Assembly (NCBI GenBank): GCA_946480245.1
Contig: CAMLIZ010000021.1
Location: 1 to 43,011 of the forward strand
Length of the DNA stretch: 43,011 nt
Direction of reading: 5' to 3'
From: an uncultured Pseudomonadota bacterium
Lineage (GTDB): Bacteria; Pseudomonadota; Gammaproteobacteria; Burkholderiales; Burkholderiaceae
Below, in pieces: positions 17,533 through 25,999 of the stretch; within the stretch, counting starts at the first letter, position 1; each line of letters begins with the position of its first letter. The position numbers were made by a program, and so were the translations under genes. The notes below the pieces were generated by a model. That model ran no database searches. It saw nothing but the letters and a program-made list of their open reading frames with translations, and was not told the DNA's origin.

Positions 17533-19436
17533 CGCAGCGCCAGTTCGTCGACCTGCCGCAGAAAGTGGCTCTGCTCGAACTCACTCTTCGCGATGTAGGC
17601 GCGCGCCCCGACGGCCTCGCCGCGACGCCGGTCCTCAGGCGAAGCGCGCGAACTGACGAGTACGCACGGCACCTCGCGCAACCGGGGGTGTGTGCGCAGA
17701 CGCTCGATGAAGCCGAAGCCGTCCAGGCCCGGCATCTCGACGTCCACCAGGAACAGGCCGTAGTCGCGATGTTGCGCCATCTCGAGGGCGTCTTCGGCGC
17801 ACGCTGCGAGGTCCACTTCGAAGCCCGCCGATGTGAGGATGCTGCTTTCGAGCATGCGGGTGGTCGGCGAGTCATCCACGACGAGCACGGGTCGCGGCCC
17901 GGGGACGACTGGCTCCGATTCGCCCGTGTGGTGCGCCTGCGCTGCCAGTGCCGCGCCGTCCAGCAGCAGGCACGGTGTGCCGTACGCGTCGAAATACACG
18001 CCCGCCACCATCGGATCGGCGAGTGCCAGCGGCGGCAGCGGCCGCGCGAGGATCGTGTCGACGCTCAGCAACCGATCGACGCGCAGGGCGCACGCATCGC
18101 CAGCCGCGTGCGCCACGACCGCCGAGATCGCCCCGGGCGGCCCATGACGCGCCTGCCGGCGCCCGAGCCTCAGCGGCCGCAGGGCGAGTGACTTGCCTTC
18201 ATACATGATGGTGGCGCCCGCCGGTGCATATGCGACGTCCTCTGGCGCGACACGAAGCACGCGGCGCACCGCCGACAGCGGAATGGCCGCTCGTTGTCCG
18301 CCGGTCTCCACGGACAAGACCTCGAGCACCGACAGCCAGACCGGCACTTTCAACTCGATCGTGGTCCCGCAGCCCGATTCGGTCTGGACTTCGATCGCGC
18401 CGCCCAGCCGCTGCACGGCATCGCGGACCAGGTCCAGTCCCACGCCGCGCCCGGCCAGCTCGGTCACCTTCGCGCTCGTGCTGATGCCGCCATCGAGCAG
18501 GCTGGCGAGGACCTCGGCCCGGCCGAGCTCGCTCGCGGCCAGCCCCGCCGGCCCCCGACGCGCGATCGCCCGGCGCACAGCATCGATGTCGACGCCGCTG
18601 CCATCGTCGCGGCAGCGCAGAAACACGTGGTGGCCGCGTTGCACCGCCTCCACGCACACCTGGCCGGCTGCGGGCTTGCCGGCGGCCAGGCGCTCCTGTG
18701 GCGCCTCGATGCCGTGCGCCACCGCGTTGCGCACCAGCTGCACCAGCGGTGCCCGCAGCGCATCGATCACTGCGCTGTCCAGCCGCACGTCGCCACCGCG
18801 TGCTTCGAAGCTCACTTGCTTGCCTGCGGCCTGCGCCGCATCGCGCGCACTGCGCTCCAGCACGCCGAGCACGCTGGACAGCGGCAACAGGCGCAACTGC
18901 TCCGCGGTGTCGCGAGCCTGACGCAGCTCGCGGTCGACGCGCTCGATGCCACCGGCCAGCTCGCTGCGCAGCGCGCCCATGCTGCCGCGCAAGGCGGCCA
19001 ATTCCGTCCCCGCTTCGTTGAGCGTGGCGATCAGCGTGTCCAGCTGGGGCAAGTCCACGCGCGACACGCCGGTGGACGGCAGGGAGAGCGAGGCCGCTGC
19101 CGTGCTGTCGTGCGCCTCGCCGGGCGGCGGCAGCTCGGCAAGGCGCGCGCAGAGCTCGTCGAGCAGGCTGAGCAACGTCTGCGCACCGTCCGGCGCGAGG
19201 CCGCTGCGGCCCTCGCGCAGTGGAGCGAGCACATCTTCGACGAGGTGCGCGATCTCGGCGATCCGGCCTTGCCTGACGACACGCGCCGCACCCTTGAGCG
19301 TGTGAGCCAGCCGGAGAATCCGCGCGGGCAAGTGCTGATCGTGCGGCGCTCTTTCGAGTGCCAGCACGCCAGCACTCATCTGCTGCAGCAGGTCGCGCAC
19401 CTCGATACGGAAGTAGCGGTAGGGGTCGGTCGCCAT
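17529..19436 (-). CDS. cheA: Hybrid chemotaxis histidine kinase CheA-REC, WspE/FrzE-like
   Basis: Central kinase of the chemosensory array. Over 635 residues: Hpt domain with phospho-accepting H45 (LRLAHTLKGAARVV), a short linker without an obvious CheY-binding P2 domain, a dimerisation helix pair (about 130-200), a HATPase domain (N-box LVRNAVAHGIE with N237; G-box GRGVGLDLVRDA), a CheW-like domain (about 365-500), and a C-terminal receiver (D521/D522, phospho-acceptor D565 in LVDVEMPGLDG, K617). The fused receiver is characteristic of alternative-function CheA proteins such as WspE and FrzE. It starts 12 bases after the mcp stop, the only non-overlapping junction in the operon, and overlaps cheB by ATGA. 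Confidence 0.94.
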   Translation of the reverse strand: MATDPYRYFRIEVRDLLQQMSAGVLALERAPHDQHLPARILRLAHTLKGAARVVRQGRIAEIAHLVEDVLAPLREGRSGLAPDGAQTLLSLLDELCARLAELPPPGEAHDSTAAASLSLPSTGVSRVDLPQLDTLIATLNEAGTELAALRGSMGALRSELAGGIERVDRELRQARDTAEQLRLLPLSSVLGVLERSARDAAQAAGKQVSFEARGGDVRLDSAVIDALRAPLVQLVRNAVAHGIEAPQERLAAGKPAAGQVCVEAVQRGHHVFLRCRDDGSGVDIDAVRRAIARRGPAGLAASELGRAEVLASLLDGGISTSAKVTELAGRGVGLDLVRDAVQRLGGAIEVQTESGCGTTIELKVPVWLSVLEVLSVETGGQRAAIPLSAVRRVLRVAPEDVAYAPAGATIMYEGKSLALRPLRLGRRQARHGPPGAISAVVAHAAGDACALRVDRLLSVDTILARPLPPLALADPMVAGVYFDAYGTPCLLLDGAALAAQAHHTGESEPVVPGPRPVLVVDDSPTTRMLESSILTSAGFEVDLAACAEDALEMAQHRDYGLFLVDVEMPGLDGFGFIERLRTHPRLREVPCVLVSSRASPEDRRRGEAVGARAYIAKSEFEQSHFLRQVDELALR

Positions 19437-19448
19437 GTGCCCGACGCC

Positions 19449-20918
19449 TCAAGCCGTTCGAGGATCCACCAGCCGGCGCAGCTCGCTCGAGAGGCTGGCC
19501 AGCTCGGACGCGGTCTGCAATGTCTGGCCCGAACTCGACTCGACTTCGCGCGTCGTCTGCGCCACGTCGGTCATCGCGATGCGCACCTGCTCGGCAGCCG
19601 TTGCCTGCTGCTTGGTCGAAAGCTCGATCTCCCGCACCGCCTCAGTGGTGGTTTCCACGAGCGCCGCGATCTGCTTGAACGCCTGCGCCACCTCGCCGAA
19701 CTGACGCGTCCCGTCCGCGACTGCCTTGGCACTGCCTTCGGTGACCATCACGGTCGCGTTCACCGCGGCACGCACTTCGTCGATCTGGCCGCGGATCTGC
19801 TTGGTGGAGCTGGCAAGGCGGTCGGCGAGCTTTCGGATCTCCTCGGCGACCACGGCGAAGCGCCTGCCGGCCTCGCCGGCGCCGCTGGCCTCGATGGTGG
19901 CGTTGATGGCGAGGATGTTGGTCTGCTCGGCGAGCTCGGCGACGATGTCGGCCACCGCGCCGATCTCCTGCGACTTGCGGCCGAGATCGAGGATGTGCTG
20001 CACCACCTCGCCCACCTGCCGGTCGATGACGGCGGTCGACTCGCGGCCCTTTTCCAGGGTGCCGTCGCCGCTGCGCGCCGCGTCGGCCGTTTGCTGCGCG
20101 ACCTGCGCCACGCGCTGCGCGCTCTCGGCGATCTGGCGCGAGGTGGCGACGAGCTCACTGATCGTGGTGGCGATCTCGGTCATCGCCGAAGCCTGCTGTT
20201 TCGCGCCCGACGCCTGCTGGCTCGCGGAGGCCTGCAATTCGGCCGAAGAACTCTGCACGTGGCCCACGGCCGAGCCGATCCGCTGGCCCAGTGCACGTGT
20301 GAGCATCGTGGCGGCGAAGGCGGCTGCGACGGCCGCCAGGATCACCGCGCCCACCACCTGCTGGATGGCCCGGTTTGCCGCATCGGTGGAGGTCTGGCGC
20401 GACTCGTCGCGCCTGCGCTCCTCCAGGGCACTGAAGTCCTCGATCTGCCTCAGCAGGGCGGCGAACCTGGGTCTTACTTCCTCATCGAACACGCGCAGCA
20501 GCGTGGCGGTCGGCGCGTCGGCGCTGCGCAGGCCAAGCATGCGTTCGCTGGCCGCGCGGTGCTCGGCGGCGCCGCGCTCCAGGCGGTTGAGCAGCTCGGT
20601 CTCCTGCGGTTCAGTGGTGCGCGCGCGAAGTCGCGCCAGCACCGCTTGGAACGACTCCATGTACATGCGCGCCTGATCGAGGTCGGCGCCGGTCTTGTCC
20701 AGCATGTAGCCACGCACTGCGACCACGCGACGCGACGCAGCCACCTCGAGCCGGGCGGCATCCACCAGGTTCTCCGAATACACGGAAATGACGCGCTCCT
20801 TGCTCGCGACCACGCTGCTCAGCGCCACGACGGATATCAAGCCGACGAGGATCGCCAGCGCGACGGTCAGCGCGTAGCCGGCGGCCATCTTCTGTCCGAA
20901 GGTCCAGGGTCGAGTCAT
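19449..20918 (-). CDS. Methyl-accepting chemotaxis protein without a recognisable HAMP domain
   Basis: Membrane sensor of the operon. The 489-residue protein has TM1 (about 11-37), a periplasmic helical domain (38-186) with a CHASE3-like [14 protein letters not shown] segment, TM2 (about 187-207), then only some 25 residues before the coiled-coil signalling domain. The hairpin tip reads [19 protein letters not shown] then [17 protein letters not shown]; the usual ARAGE is SGAGE here. I see no HAMP domain and no C-terminal CheR-tethering pentapeptide. ATG 20918 overlaps the upstream cheW stop as ATGA. Ligand unknown; the WspA parallel would suggest surface or envelope sensing, which is inference. 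Confidence 0.92.
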   Translation of the reverse strand: MTRPWTFGQKMAAGYALTVALAILVGLISVVALSSVVASKERVISVYSENLVDAARLEVAASRRVVAVRGYMLDKTGADLDQARMYMESFQAVLARLRARTTEPQETELLNRLERGAAEHRAASERMLGLRSADAPTATLLRVFDEEVRPRFAALLRQIEDFSALEERRRDESRQTSTDAANRAIQQVVGAVILAAVAAAFAATMLTRALGQRIGSAVGHVQSSSAELQASASQQASGAKQQASAMTEIATTISELVATSRQIAESAQRVAQVAQQTADAARSGDGTLEKGRESTAVIDRQVGEVVQHILDLGRKSQEIGAVADIVAELAEQTNILAINATIEASGAGEAGRRFAVVAEEIRKLADRLASSTKQIRGQIDEVRAAVNATVMVTEGSAKAVADGTRQFGEVAQAFKQIAALVETTTEAVREIELSTKQQATAAEQVRIAMTDVAQTTREVESSSGQTLQTASELASLSSELRRLVDPRTA

Positions 20919-21427
20919 CCAAGTCCCTCCTTGCTTTCGCGCAGCGCTTCTTCCCGGCGCCGAATGCCGTCGATCAAGCGTCCCAGGGCCACCACCGGCC
21001 GCGGCGCCTCACCTTCGAGCGCCACCTCGTCGGCCTTGCCGCCAGCCGGATAGGCGATCCGGGTCTCGAAGCACTCGAAGGCCAGTGCCACGCGCGGCTG
21101 CACGCGCGTGAGAACGAGCCAGCGCAGGGGCAGCACGGACCGCAGGCCGAGCAATCCCCCGAGGTCGTATACCGGCATCGCCTCGCCGCGGAATGCAGTC
21201 AGGCCGAGCAGCTCGGGCAACGGCGACGGCATGGGCACGAACAGGCGGTCGACGAACAGACCTGCGATCTCTTCCATGCGCAGCGCATACGGCGCTCCCG
21301 CGAGCCGTACGGCCAGCAGCGTGTCCTGCTGCGGCGCAAGCGCCGCCATCGCAAGCGAGAACGACCGGTCGAACTCGTCTCTCAGCGTCTGCGCGCTGGT
21401 GCGCGTGAAGGTTGCAGCTCGTGTCAT
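20915..21427 (-). CDS. cheW: CheW-like coupling protein with N-terminal extension (WspD-like)
   Basis: Adaptor linking the receptor to CheA. The 170-residue protein has a CheW SH3-like fold (about 38-145): [41 protein letters not shown]. An N-terminal stretch of about 35 residues with [10 protein letters not shown] precedes it, a feature I associate with CheW proteins of alternative-function clusters. Flanked by ATGA overlaps on both sides (cheR stop and mcp start). It is the second of two CheW proteins in this operon, as in Wsp (WspB and WspD). Confidence 0.9.
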   Translation of the reverse strand: MTRAATFTRTSAQTLRDEFDRSFSLAMAALAPQQDTLLAVRLAGAPYALRMEEIAGLFVDRLFVPMPSPLPELLGLTAFRGEAMPVYDLGGLLGLRSVLPLRWLVLTRVQPRVALAFECFETRIAYPAGGKADEVALEGEAPRPVVALGRLIDGIRRREEALRESKEGLG

Positions 21428-22938
21428 GCGGTCTTAGAGCACGCCGCGTGCTCGGCGCGGCAGATTGCGATCAGTGTCTCGCGTCTGAACCCGGCGCCGA
21501 ACAGCAGCAGACGCGAGGGCTCCTCGCGTTGCAGCAGGCTCATCGCCTGCGCCAGTTCGCTCTGCGCCGATTCGAGGCGACCGCGTCGCCGCTCGATCAG
21601 GCCCAGGTGCAGCCGTGGCATGGCGAAGGCTGTGTCGAGATGCGCGGCCAGGTGGTCGTGCTCGACGGCGTCCGCCGTCGCGCCAGCGGCGTCGCGACAC
21701 AATGCCAGCACGTAGTGCGCGCCGGCGTTCAGCTCGTCGCGTTCGAGCAGCTCCCTGCAGACCGCCTCGGCCTCGGTCATCGCCCCACTGTGGCTGAGCG
21801 TCACGGCTCGCAGCAACAGAACGTCGGCATCCCGCGCCTGTTCGGCAGGCAAGGCACTGAGCTGGTCCAACACCTGCGCGAAGCGCTCGCGCTGCAACAG
21901 GTCGAGCGCGCGGCTGAGGCTGGGGCCCGGTCCCCGGGGCTCTTTCGCCACGGGGCGCGCTGCCGGAGCGGTCGCCAGGTTCACGATGCGCTCGCTTGCG
22001 CGCTGAATCGCGTCCATCCAGCCCGTGTCGACCGTGGCTCCTTCGCTCGAACGCGGCGGTTGCGTGGCCGGTGCCTGCGACGCGAGGCTACGCGGCGGGC
22101 GCTCACCTTTGCGGCGGTAGTAGAAGCAGTCGTGCGAGTGGCATAGGTGAAACTCGTTGGACAGTCCGCGCAAGGTTTCCGCGTGACCGAGGAAGAGGTA
22201 TCCGCCTGGGGCCAGGGCATGCGCGAGACGGTGCACCGCGGCTTGTGCCTGCTCCTGTGTGAAGTACATCAACACGTTGCGGCAGAACACGACATCGAAG
22301 CGACCGCTCTGCCAGAACCATGCATCGTCGCGCGCCAGATTGCGCTCATGAAACCTGACCGATGCGCGAAGCGAACCGTCCAGCATGAAAGCGCTGCCCT
22401 CGCGACGGAACCAGCGTGTTCGCAACTGGGTGGGCAACTCGCGCAGCGACCAGCTTGAATAGCTTGCTCGCTGCGCGCGATGCAGCGCTGCCGCATTGAT
22501 GTCGAACGCTTCGATCGCCACTTGCGCGGCCGTCTCGGGCCGCTGCAACTCGGACGCGGCGATGGCCAGCGAGTAAGGCTCATCGCCAGAAGCGCACCCT
22601 GCCGACAGCACCTGCAGCGGTCGGGCCTGCGCCGCCTGGGCCCGGCAAGCGGGCAGCGCGACCTCGGCGAAGCTGCGCAGTTGGCCGGGCGCACGGAAGA
22701 AGTAGGTTTCCGTCACCGTGAGTTCGCGCGCCAGCGCCCGGATTTCCTCGGCCGGACATCGGGAAGTGGTCAGCCGCTGGACGTAGTCGCGCCAGTCGGT
22801 GCCGCTCTCCGCCACGCGGCGTTCCAGGACCGCGGCGAGATTTTGCGGTCCCGTATCGTCGAAGCGCAGTCCGAGGTACTGCGCCACCCACGCGCGGACC
22901 TGGCCCAAGGCGCGTGGGTCTAGGGGATCTTGGCTCAC
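21424..22938 (-). CDS. cheR: CheR methyltransferase with C-terminal TPR region (WspC-like)
   Basis: S-adenosylmethionine-dependent methylation of receptor glutamates. The 504-residue protein has the CheR helical N-domain with ELTVTETYFFR, the SAM-binding SAGCASGDEPYSLA, and CRNVLMYF and GHAETL of the methyltransferase fold (to about 275). After a proline-rich linker come repeated helix pairs of TPR type (about 340-490), as in WspC. Start is the GTG at 22938, overlapping the upstream cheW stop as GTGA; an ATG at 22971 would give 11 more residues inside cheW and has less support. Confidence 0.92.
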   Translation of the reverse strand: MSQDPLDPRALGQVRAWVAQYLGLRFDDTGPQNLAAVLERRVAESGTDWRDYVQRLTTSRCPAEEIRALARELTVTETYFFRAPGQLRSFAEVALPACRAQAAQARPLQVLSAGCASGDEPYSLAIAASELQRPETAAQVAIEAFDINAAALHRAQRASYSSWSLRELPTQLRTRWFRREGSAFMLDGSLRASVRFHERNLARDDAWFWQSGRFDVVFCRNVLMYFTQEQAQAAVHRLAHALAPGGYLFLGHAETLRGLSNEFHLCHSHDCFYYRRKGERPPRSLASQAPATQPPRSSEGATVDTGWMDAIQRASERIVNLATAPAARPVAKEPRGPGPSLSRALDLLQRERFAQVLDQLSALPAEQARDADVLLLRAVTLSHSGAMTEAEAVCRELLERDELNAGAHYVLALCRDAAGATADAVEHDHLAAHLDTAFAMPRLHLGLIERRRGRLESAQSELAQAMSLLQREEPSRLLLFGAGFRRETLIAICRAEHAACSKTA

Positions 22939-23381
22939 GGCAAGGCCTCCCTCGCGTCGAGGAGTTGCCATACGGGCTGAGGCAGGAGGAATGCCGTCTG
23001 GAGCACCAGCAGCAAGCCGCCGTCCAGCACCGCCATCGCCGTGACCAGATTGGCGGCGGCATCGCGTAGCAGGGGAGGAGCATCGGCCAGCACATGCGGC
23101 GCCAGCTCCCGTACGCCCACCACCTCGTCAACGGCCAGTGCAGCCCGATGCTTGTCCGCCAACTCGAGCATGACCAGGCGGCCGGCAGCAGCTCGTTCCT
23201 TGCCGAACATTGCCGCGGTGTCGACCACCGGAACGAATGCGCCTCGGATGAGTGACACGCCGCGCACGAAAGCCGGCATTCCCGGAAATGTCTCCAATGG
23301 CAGCGGGCGCATGATCTCGACCACGTGCCGCAGCGCCACCGCGAACGCGCGTGGGCCGCAACGACAGACGACGAAGAGCAT
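22935..23381 (-). CDS. cheW: CheW-like coupling protein, first gene of the chemosensory operon (WspB-like)
   Basis: Receptor-kinase adaptor of 148 residues that is essentially a single CheW domain: FVVCRCGPRAFAVALRHVVEIM, then FVRGVSLIRGAFVPVVDTAAMFG, then LVMLELADKHRAALAVDEVVGV. ATG 23381 is chosen because AAGGAG stands 6 bases upstream; an in-frame ATG at 23468 would add 29 residues without resemblance to the family. It is the first gene of seven on this strand and overlaps cheR by GTGA. Confidence 0.9.
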   Translation of the reverse strand: MLFVVCRCGPRAFAVALRHVVEIMRPLPLETFPGMPAFVRGVSLIRGAFVPVVDTAAMFGKERAAAGRLVMLELADKHRAALAVDEVVGVRELAPHVLADAPPLLRDAAANLVTAMAVLDGGLLLVLQTAFLLPQPVWQLLDAREALP

Positions 23382-23387
23382 CGCCGA

Positions 23388-23393
23388 CTCCTT
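23388..23393 (-). promoter_or_regulatory. Ribosome binding site deciding the start of the first cheW
   Basis: On the minus strand AAGGAG ends 6 bases before the ATG at 23381. It supports the 148-residue form over a longer one. Confidence 0.75.
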
Positions 23394-23536
23394 CCAAGCG
23401 CCTGGACTCGAGCCGGTCCATTCACTCCCCTCAACGTCACGATGCACGAGCGCGACGTCAAACCGCATCGGGGTATTCCCGTGCGCCGTTGGCAGGGCAG
23501 TCGTCGGGCGCTCTGCGGCCCGTAACCGGGGCGTCG
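23394..23536 (-). other. Upstream region of the chemosensory operon
   Basis: About 150 bases without a gene between the small membrane protein and the first cheW. A promoter for the chemosensory operon should lie here, but no convincing -35/-10 pair or sigma-54 site could be picked out. The stretch GGGGTATTCCC near 23474-23484 is nearly palindromic and is the only structured element noticed. Confidence 0.4.
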
Positions 23537-23713
23537 CTATCCCTGCGGCGGATCCTTGGCGCGCGTACGCGTCACGCCGCTGAAGATGCCGATGCCGATC
23601 AGCACCACCACCCCGATCGTGATGTAGAGCTGCGGCACGCCGAGCACCGTGAGGCCCCAGGCGACGCCGCCGGTGAAGATTGCAAAGCCCAGCAGGTAAA
23701 GCACGAAGGACAT
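23537..23713 (-). CDS. Small two-helix membrane protein of unknown function
   Basis: A 58-residue protein with two hydrophobic segments (about 4-22 and 29-46) and a basic, polar tail (TRTRAKDPPQG). The start ATG 23713 is preceded on the minus strand by AAGGGAAC at a suitable distance. I recall similar short proteins with a C-terminal GVTRTR motif in Burkholderiales annotated only as hypothetical. It lies 71 bases downstream of hutF and could be read from the hut transcript, but nothing ties it to histidine use. Confidence 0.75.
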   Translation of the reverse strand: MSFVLYLLGFAIFTGGVAWGLTVLGVPQLYITIGVVVLIGIGIFSGVTRTRAKDPPQG

Positions 23714-23727
23714 CGCCGTTCCCTTAC

Positions 23728-23746
23728 GCAGGCGCGCCCCGCCTGC
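23728..23746. other. GC-rich hairpin between hutF and the small membrane gene
   Basis: GCAGGCG pairs with CGCCTGC across a 5-base loop (7-base-pair stem). On the minus strand it lies just upstream of the ribosome binding site of the small gene. No T-run follows, so it may be a weak terminator for the hut operon or an RNA structure affecting the next gene. Confidence 0.3.
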
Positions 23747-23784
23747 TCGCGCTTGCCTCGGCAATGCGCGTTCCTGCGGTGGAT

Positions 23785-25194
23785 TCAGGCGGGCTCGTGC
23801 CAGAGCGCGTGCATCGCCTGCTCGAATGCCGCGCCGATCTGCGCCTCCCGTGCATGGTGGCCGCCTTGCAGCACGCGCCGGCCGGCCACGAAGACATCGC
23901 CGATCGCGCGCTGCGGGCTGCTGAAGACCAGGCCGTCCAGCCAGCGCTGCGGCGGCAGGCCGAGCAAGGCCGGGTCGCGCGCATCCAGCACCAGCAAGTC
24001 GGCACGCGCACCGGGCGTGAAGCCCCACCGCGCTTGTGCTGCGGCGTGGCCGCCACCGGCCAGCGCGGCGTCGAACAGGCGCGCGGCGGTGGCGGGTGTA
24101 CCCGCCTCCGGCGCTGCCGCCACGTTGCGGCGGCGTTGCTGCAGGCGCTGACCATAGTCGAGCCAGCGCAGTTCCTCGGGCCACTCGCGCGTCACGTGGC
24201 TGTCGGAGCCGATCGCCAGCGGCACGCCGGCACGCAGCCAGTGGGGCAGGTCGGGCAGGCCGTCGCCGAGGTTGGCCTCGGTGCTCGGGCAGATCACCAC
24301 GCCGGCGCCACTGCGCGCCACCGCGTCGATCTCGCCCGGCGCCGCCTGCGTGGCATGCACCAGCTGCCAGCGCGCGTCCGGCCGCGCATGGGCGCACAGC
24401 CATTCGATCGGCCGCAGGCCGGTGGCGGTGAGGCAGTCATCGACCTCGGCGGTCTGCTCGGCCACGTGGATGTGGATCGGCCCGTCGTCCATGGTGTCGG
24501 TCAGCTGCCGCAGCTCGGCGATGCCTTCGGCCGACGCCGCCCGCAGCGAGTGCACGGCGACACCGGCGTTGAGCAGCGGCCGGCCGCTGCGCTGCAGCGC
24601 CTGGCGCGCCTGCCACACGCCGGGCGGGCTGCTCGCGAAGCGGCGCTGGTCGTCGCGCAATGCGGGCTGCGCGAAGCCGGCGCGCTGGTACAGCACGGGC
24701 AGCATCGTGAGGCCGACGCCGGCATCGGCGGCGGCATCCGCCAGCGACCACGACAGCGCGAGCGGATCGTCGTAGGGCCGGCCATCCGGTGCGTGCTGCA
24801 GGTAGTGGAACTCGCACACCTGCGTGTAGCCGCCGCGCAGCAGCTCGAGGTACAGCTGGGCCGCCACGGCCTGCAGTTGCTGCGGCGTGATGCGCAGTGC
24901 CACGCGGTACATGCGGTCGCGCCAGGACCAGAAGTCGTCAGCCTCGCGTTCACGGCGCTCGGCCAGGCCGGCGAAGGCGCGCTGGAACGCGTGGCTGTGC
25001 GCGTTCACCAGGCCGGGCAGCGCGGGGCCGGCCAGCACTTGCGCGTCGGCCGGCGCTTGCGCCACGCCGCTGTCGATGCGCTGCCAGCGGCCCTGCGCGT
25101 CGGCCTGCAGCAGCACCTGCGGATGCCACGCGCCGCGGCCCTCTTGCGTCAGCCACGCCCACGGTGCCCAGTAGCGGCAAGCCTCACGCGGCAT
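23785..25194 (-). CDS. hutF: Formimidoylglutamate deiminase
   Basis: Fourth step of histidine breakdown: converts N-formimino-L-glutamate to N-formyl-L-glutamate and ammonia. The 469-residue amidohydrolase has metal-binding NAHSHAFQRA, later HIHVAEQ, LVHATQ and IGSDSHVT, and ends with the composite beta domain (ADLLVLDARDPALLG, VFVAGRRVL). ATG 25194 overlaps the end of hutG by 11 bases. With hutG it defines the five-step pathway known from Pseudomonas, as opposed to the HutE-type formiminoglutamase route. Confidence 0.95.
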   Translation of the reverse strand: MPREACRYWAPWAWLTQEGRGAWHPQVLLQADAQGRWQRIDSGVAQAPADAQVLAGPALPGLVNAHSHAFQRAFAGLAERREREADDFWSWRDRMYRVALRITPQQLQAVAAQLYLELLRGGYTQVCEFHYLQHAPDGRPYDDPLALSWSLADAAADAGVGLTMLPVLYQRAGFAQPALRDDQRRFASSPPGVWQARQALQRSGRPLLNAGVAVHSLRAASAEGIAELRQLTDTMDDGPIHIHVAEQTAEVDDCLTATGLRPIEWLCAHARPDARWQLVHATQAAPGEIDAVARSGAGVVICPSTEANLGDGLPDLPHWLRAGVPLAIGSDSHVTREWPEELRWLDYGQRLQQRRRNVAAAPEAGTPATAARLFDAALAGGGHAAAQARWGFTPGARADLLVLDARDPALLGLPPQRWLDGLVFSSPQRAIGDVFVAGRRVLQGGHHAREAQIGAAFEQAMHALWHEPA

Positions 25195-25999
25195 CCGGCC
25201 TCCAGGCCAGCAAGGTGGCGACGAGGCGGCGCAGCACCGGCTCGAGCCGGTCCGCCGCGGCGCTGTCGTACGCGAAGGTGGCGCCTTCGCCGCGCTGCTC
25301 GTTCATGTACAGGCACTGGCACTTCTCGAGCTGCACCGCATGCACCTGGCTGTGCGGCTGGCCATAGTGGCGCGTGATGTAGCCGCCCTTGAAGCGGCCG
25401 TCGGTGACGTGCGTGAAGGCCTGCTGGCCATCGAGCTCGCGCTGCAGCGCGGCCCGCATCGATGTCGCGCAGCTATGGCCGTCGGCGGTGCCGAGGTTCA
25501 GGTCGGGCAGCCGGCCTTCGAACAGCCAGGGCAGCTGCGACTGGATGCTGTGGCCATCGAACAGCACCACATGGCCAAAGCGCTCGCGCAGGCGCAGCAG
25601 CTCGGCCTGCAGCGCATCGTGATACGGCTGCCAGTACAGGCGGCGTCGGCGCGCCACCTCGGCCGCGTCCGGTGCGCGGCCCTCGCGGTATAGCGGGTCG
25701 CCGGTGAAGAAGCGCGTGGGGCAGAGCTCGGTGTTGGCTGCGCCGGGATACATCGGCGTGTCGTCGGGCGGGCGGTTCAGGTCGATCACGTAGCGCGACA
25801 GCCGCGGCCGGATCACGCTGGCGCCGAGGTCGGGCACGAAGTTGTACAGGCGGTCGAGGTGCCAGTCGGTGTCCTCGCTGGCCAGCGCACGCGGCACGTA
25901 CTGCTCGTGCAGCTCGTCCGGGATGCGATGTCCCACGTGCGGCAGGCTCAGCAGCAGCGGCGCATTGCCGCGGTGGAGCACGTAGAGGTCGTCGTTCAT
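25184..25999 (-). CDS. hutG: N-formylglutamate deformylase
   Basis: Final step: N-formyl-L-glutamate to glutamate and formate. The 271-residue protein has the family's SLPHVGHRIPDEL, DTDWHLDRLY, DLNRPPDDTPMYPG, FDGHSIQSQLPWLFEG and a C-terminal RGEGATFAYDSAAADRL. The ATG at 25999 ([11 protein letters not shown]) shares one base with the hutI stop (TGATG), giving tight coupling. Product follows from motif resemblance and from hutF next door. Confidence 0.95.
   Translation of the reverse strand: MNDDLYVLHRGNAPLLLSLPHVGHRIPDELHEQYVPRALASEDTDWHLDRLYNFVPDLGASVIRPRLSRYVIDLNRPPDDTPMYPGAANTELCPTRFFTGDPLYREGRAPDAAEVARRRRLYWQPYHDALQAELLRLRERFGHVVLFDGHSIQSQLPWLFEGRLPDLNLGTADGHSCATSMRAALQRELDGQQAFTHVTDGRFKGGYITRHYGQPHSQVHAVQLEKCQCLYMNEQRGEGATFAYDSAAADRLEPVLRRLVATLLAWRPDAA

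Noticed and set aside
18294..21053. A plus-strand open frame of about 900 codons opposite cheA, mcp and part of cheW
   Set aside because: It spans three real genes with full domain sets on the other strand; its own sequence is low-complexity and shows no motif.
14006..23381. Assignment as the flagellar chemotaxis operon
   Set aside because: No cheY, cheZ, cheD or motor genes; CheA carries a fused receiver and CheR has TPRs, both marks of alternative-function systems.
23382..23468. Longer N-terminus for the first CheW
   Set aside because: A good AAGGAG site lies before ATG 23381 and the extra 29 residues do not resemble CheW.
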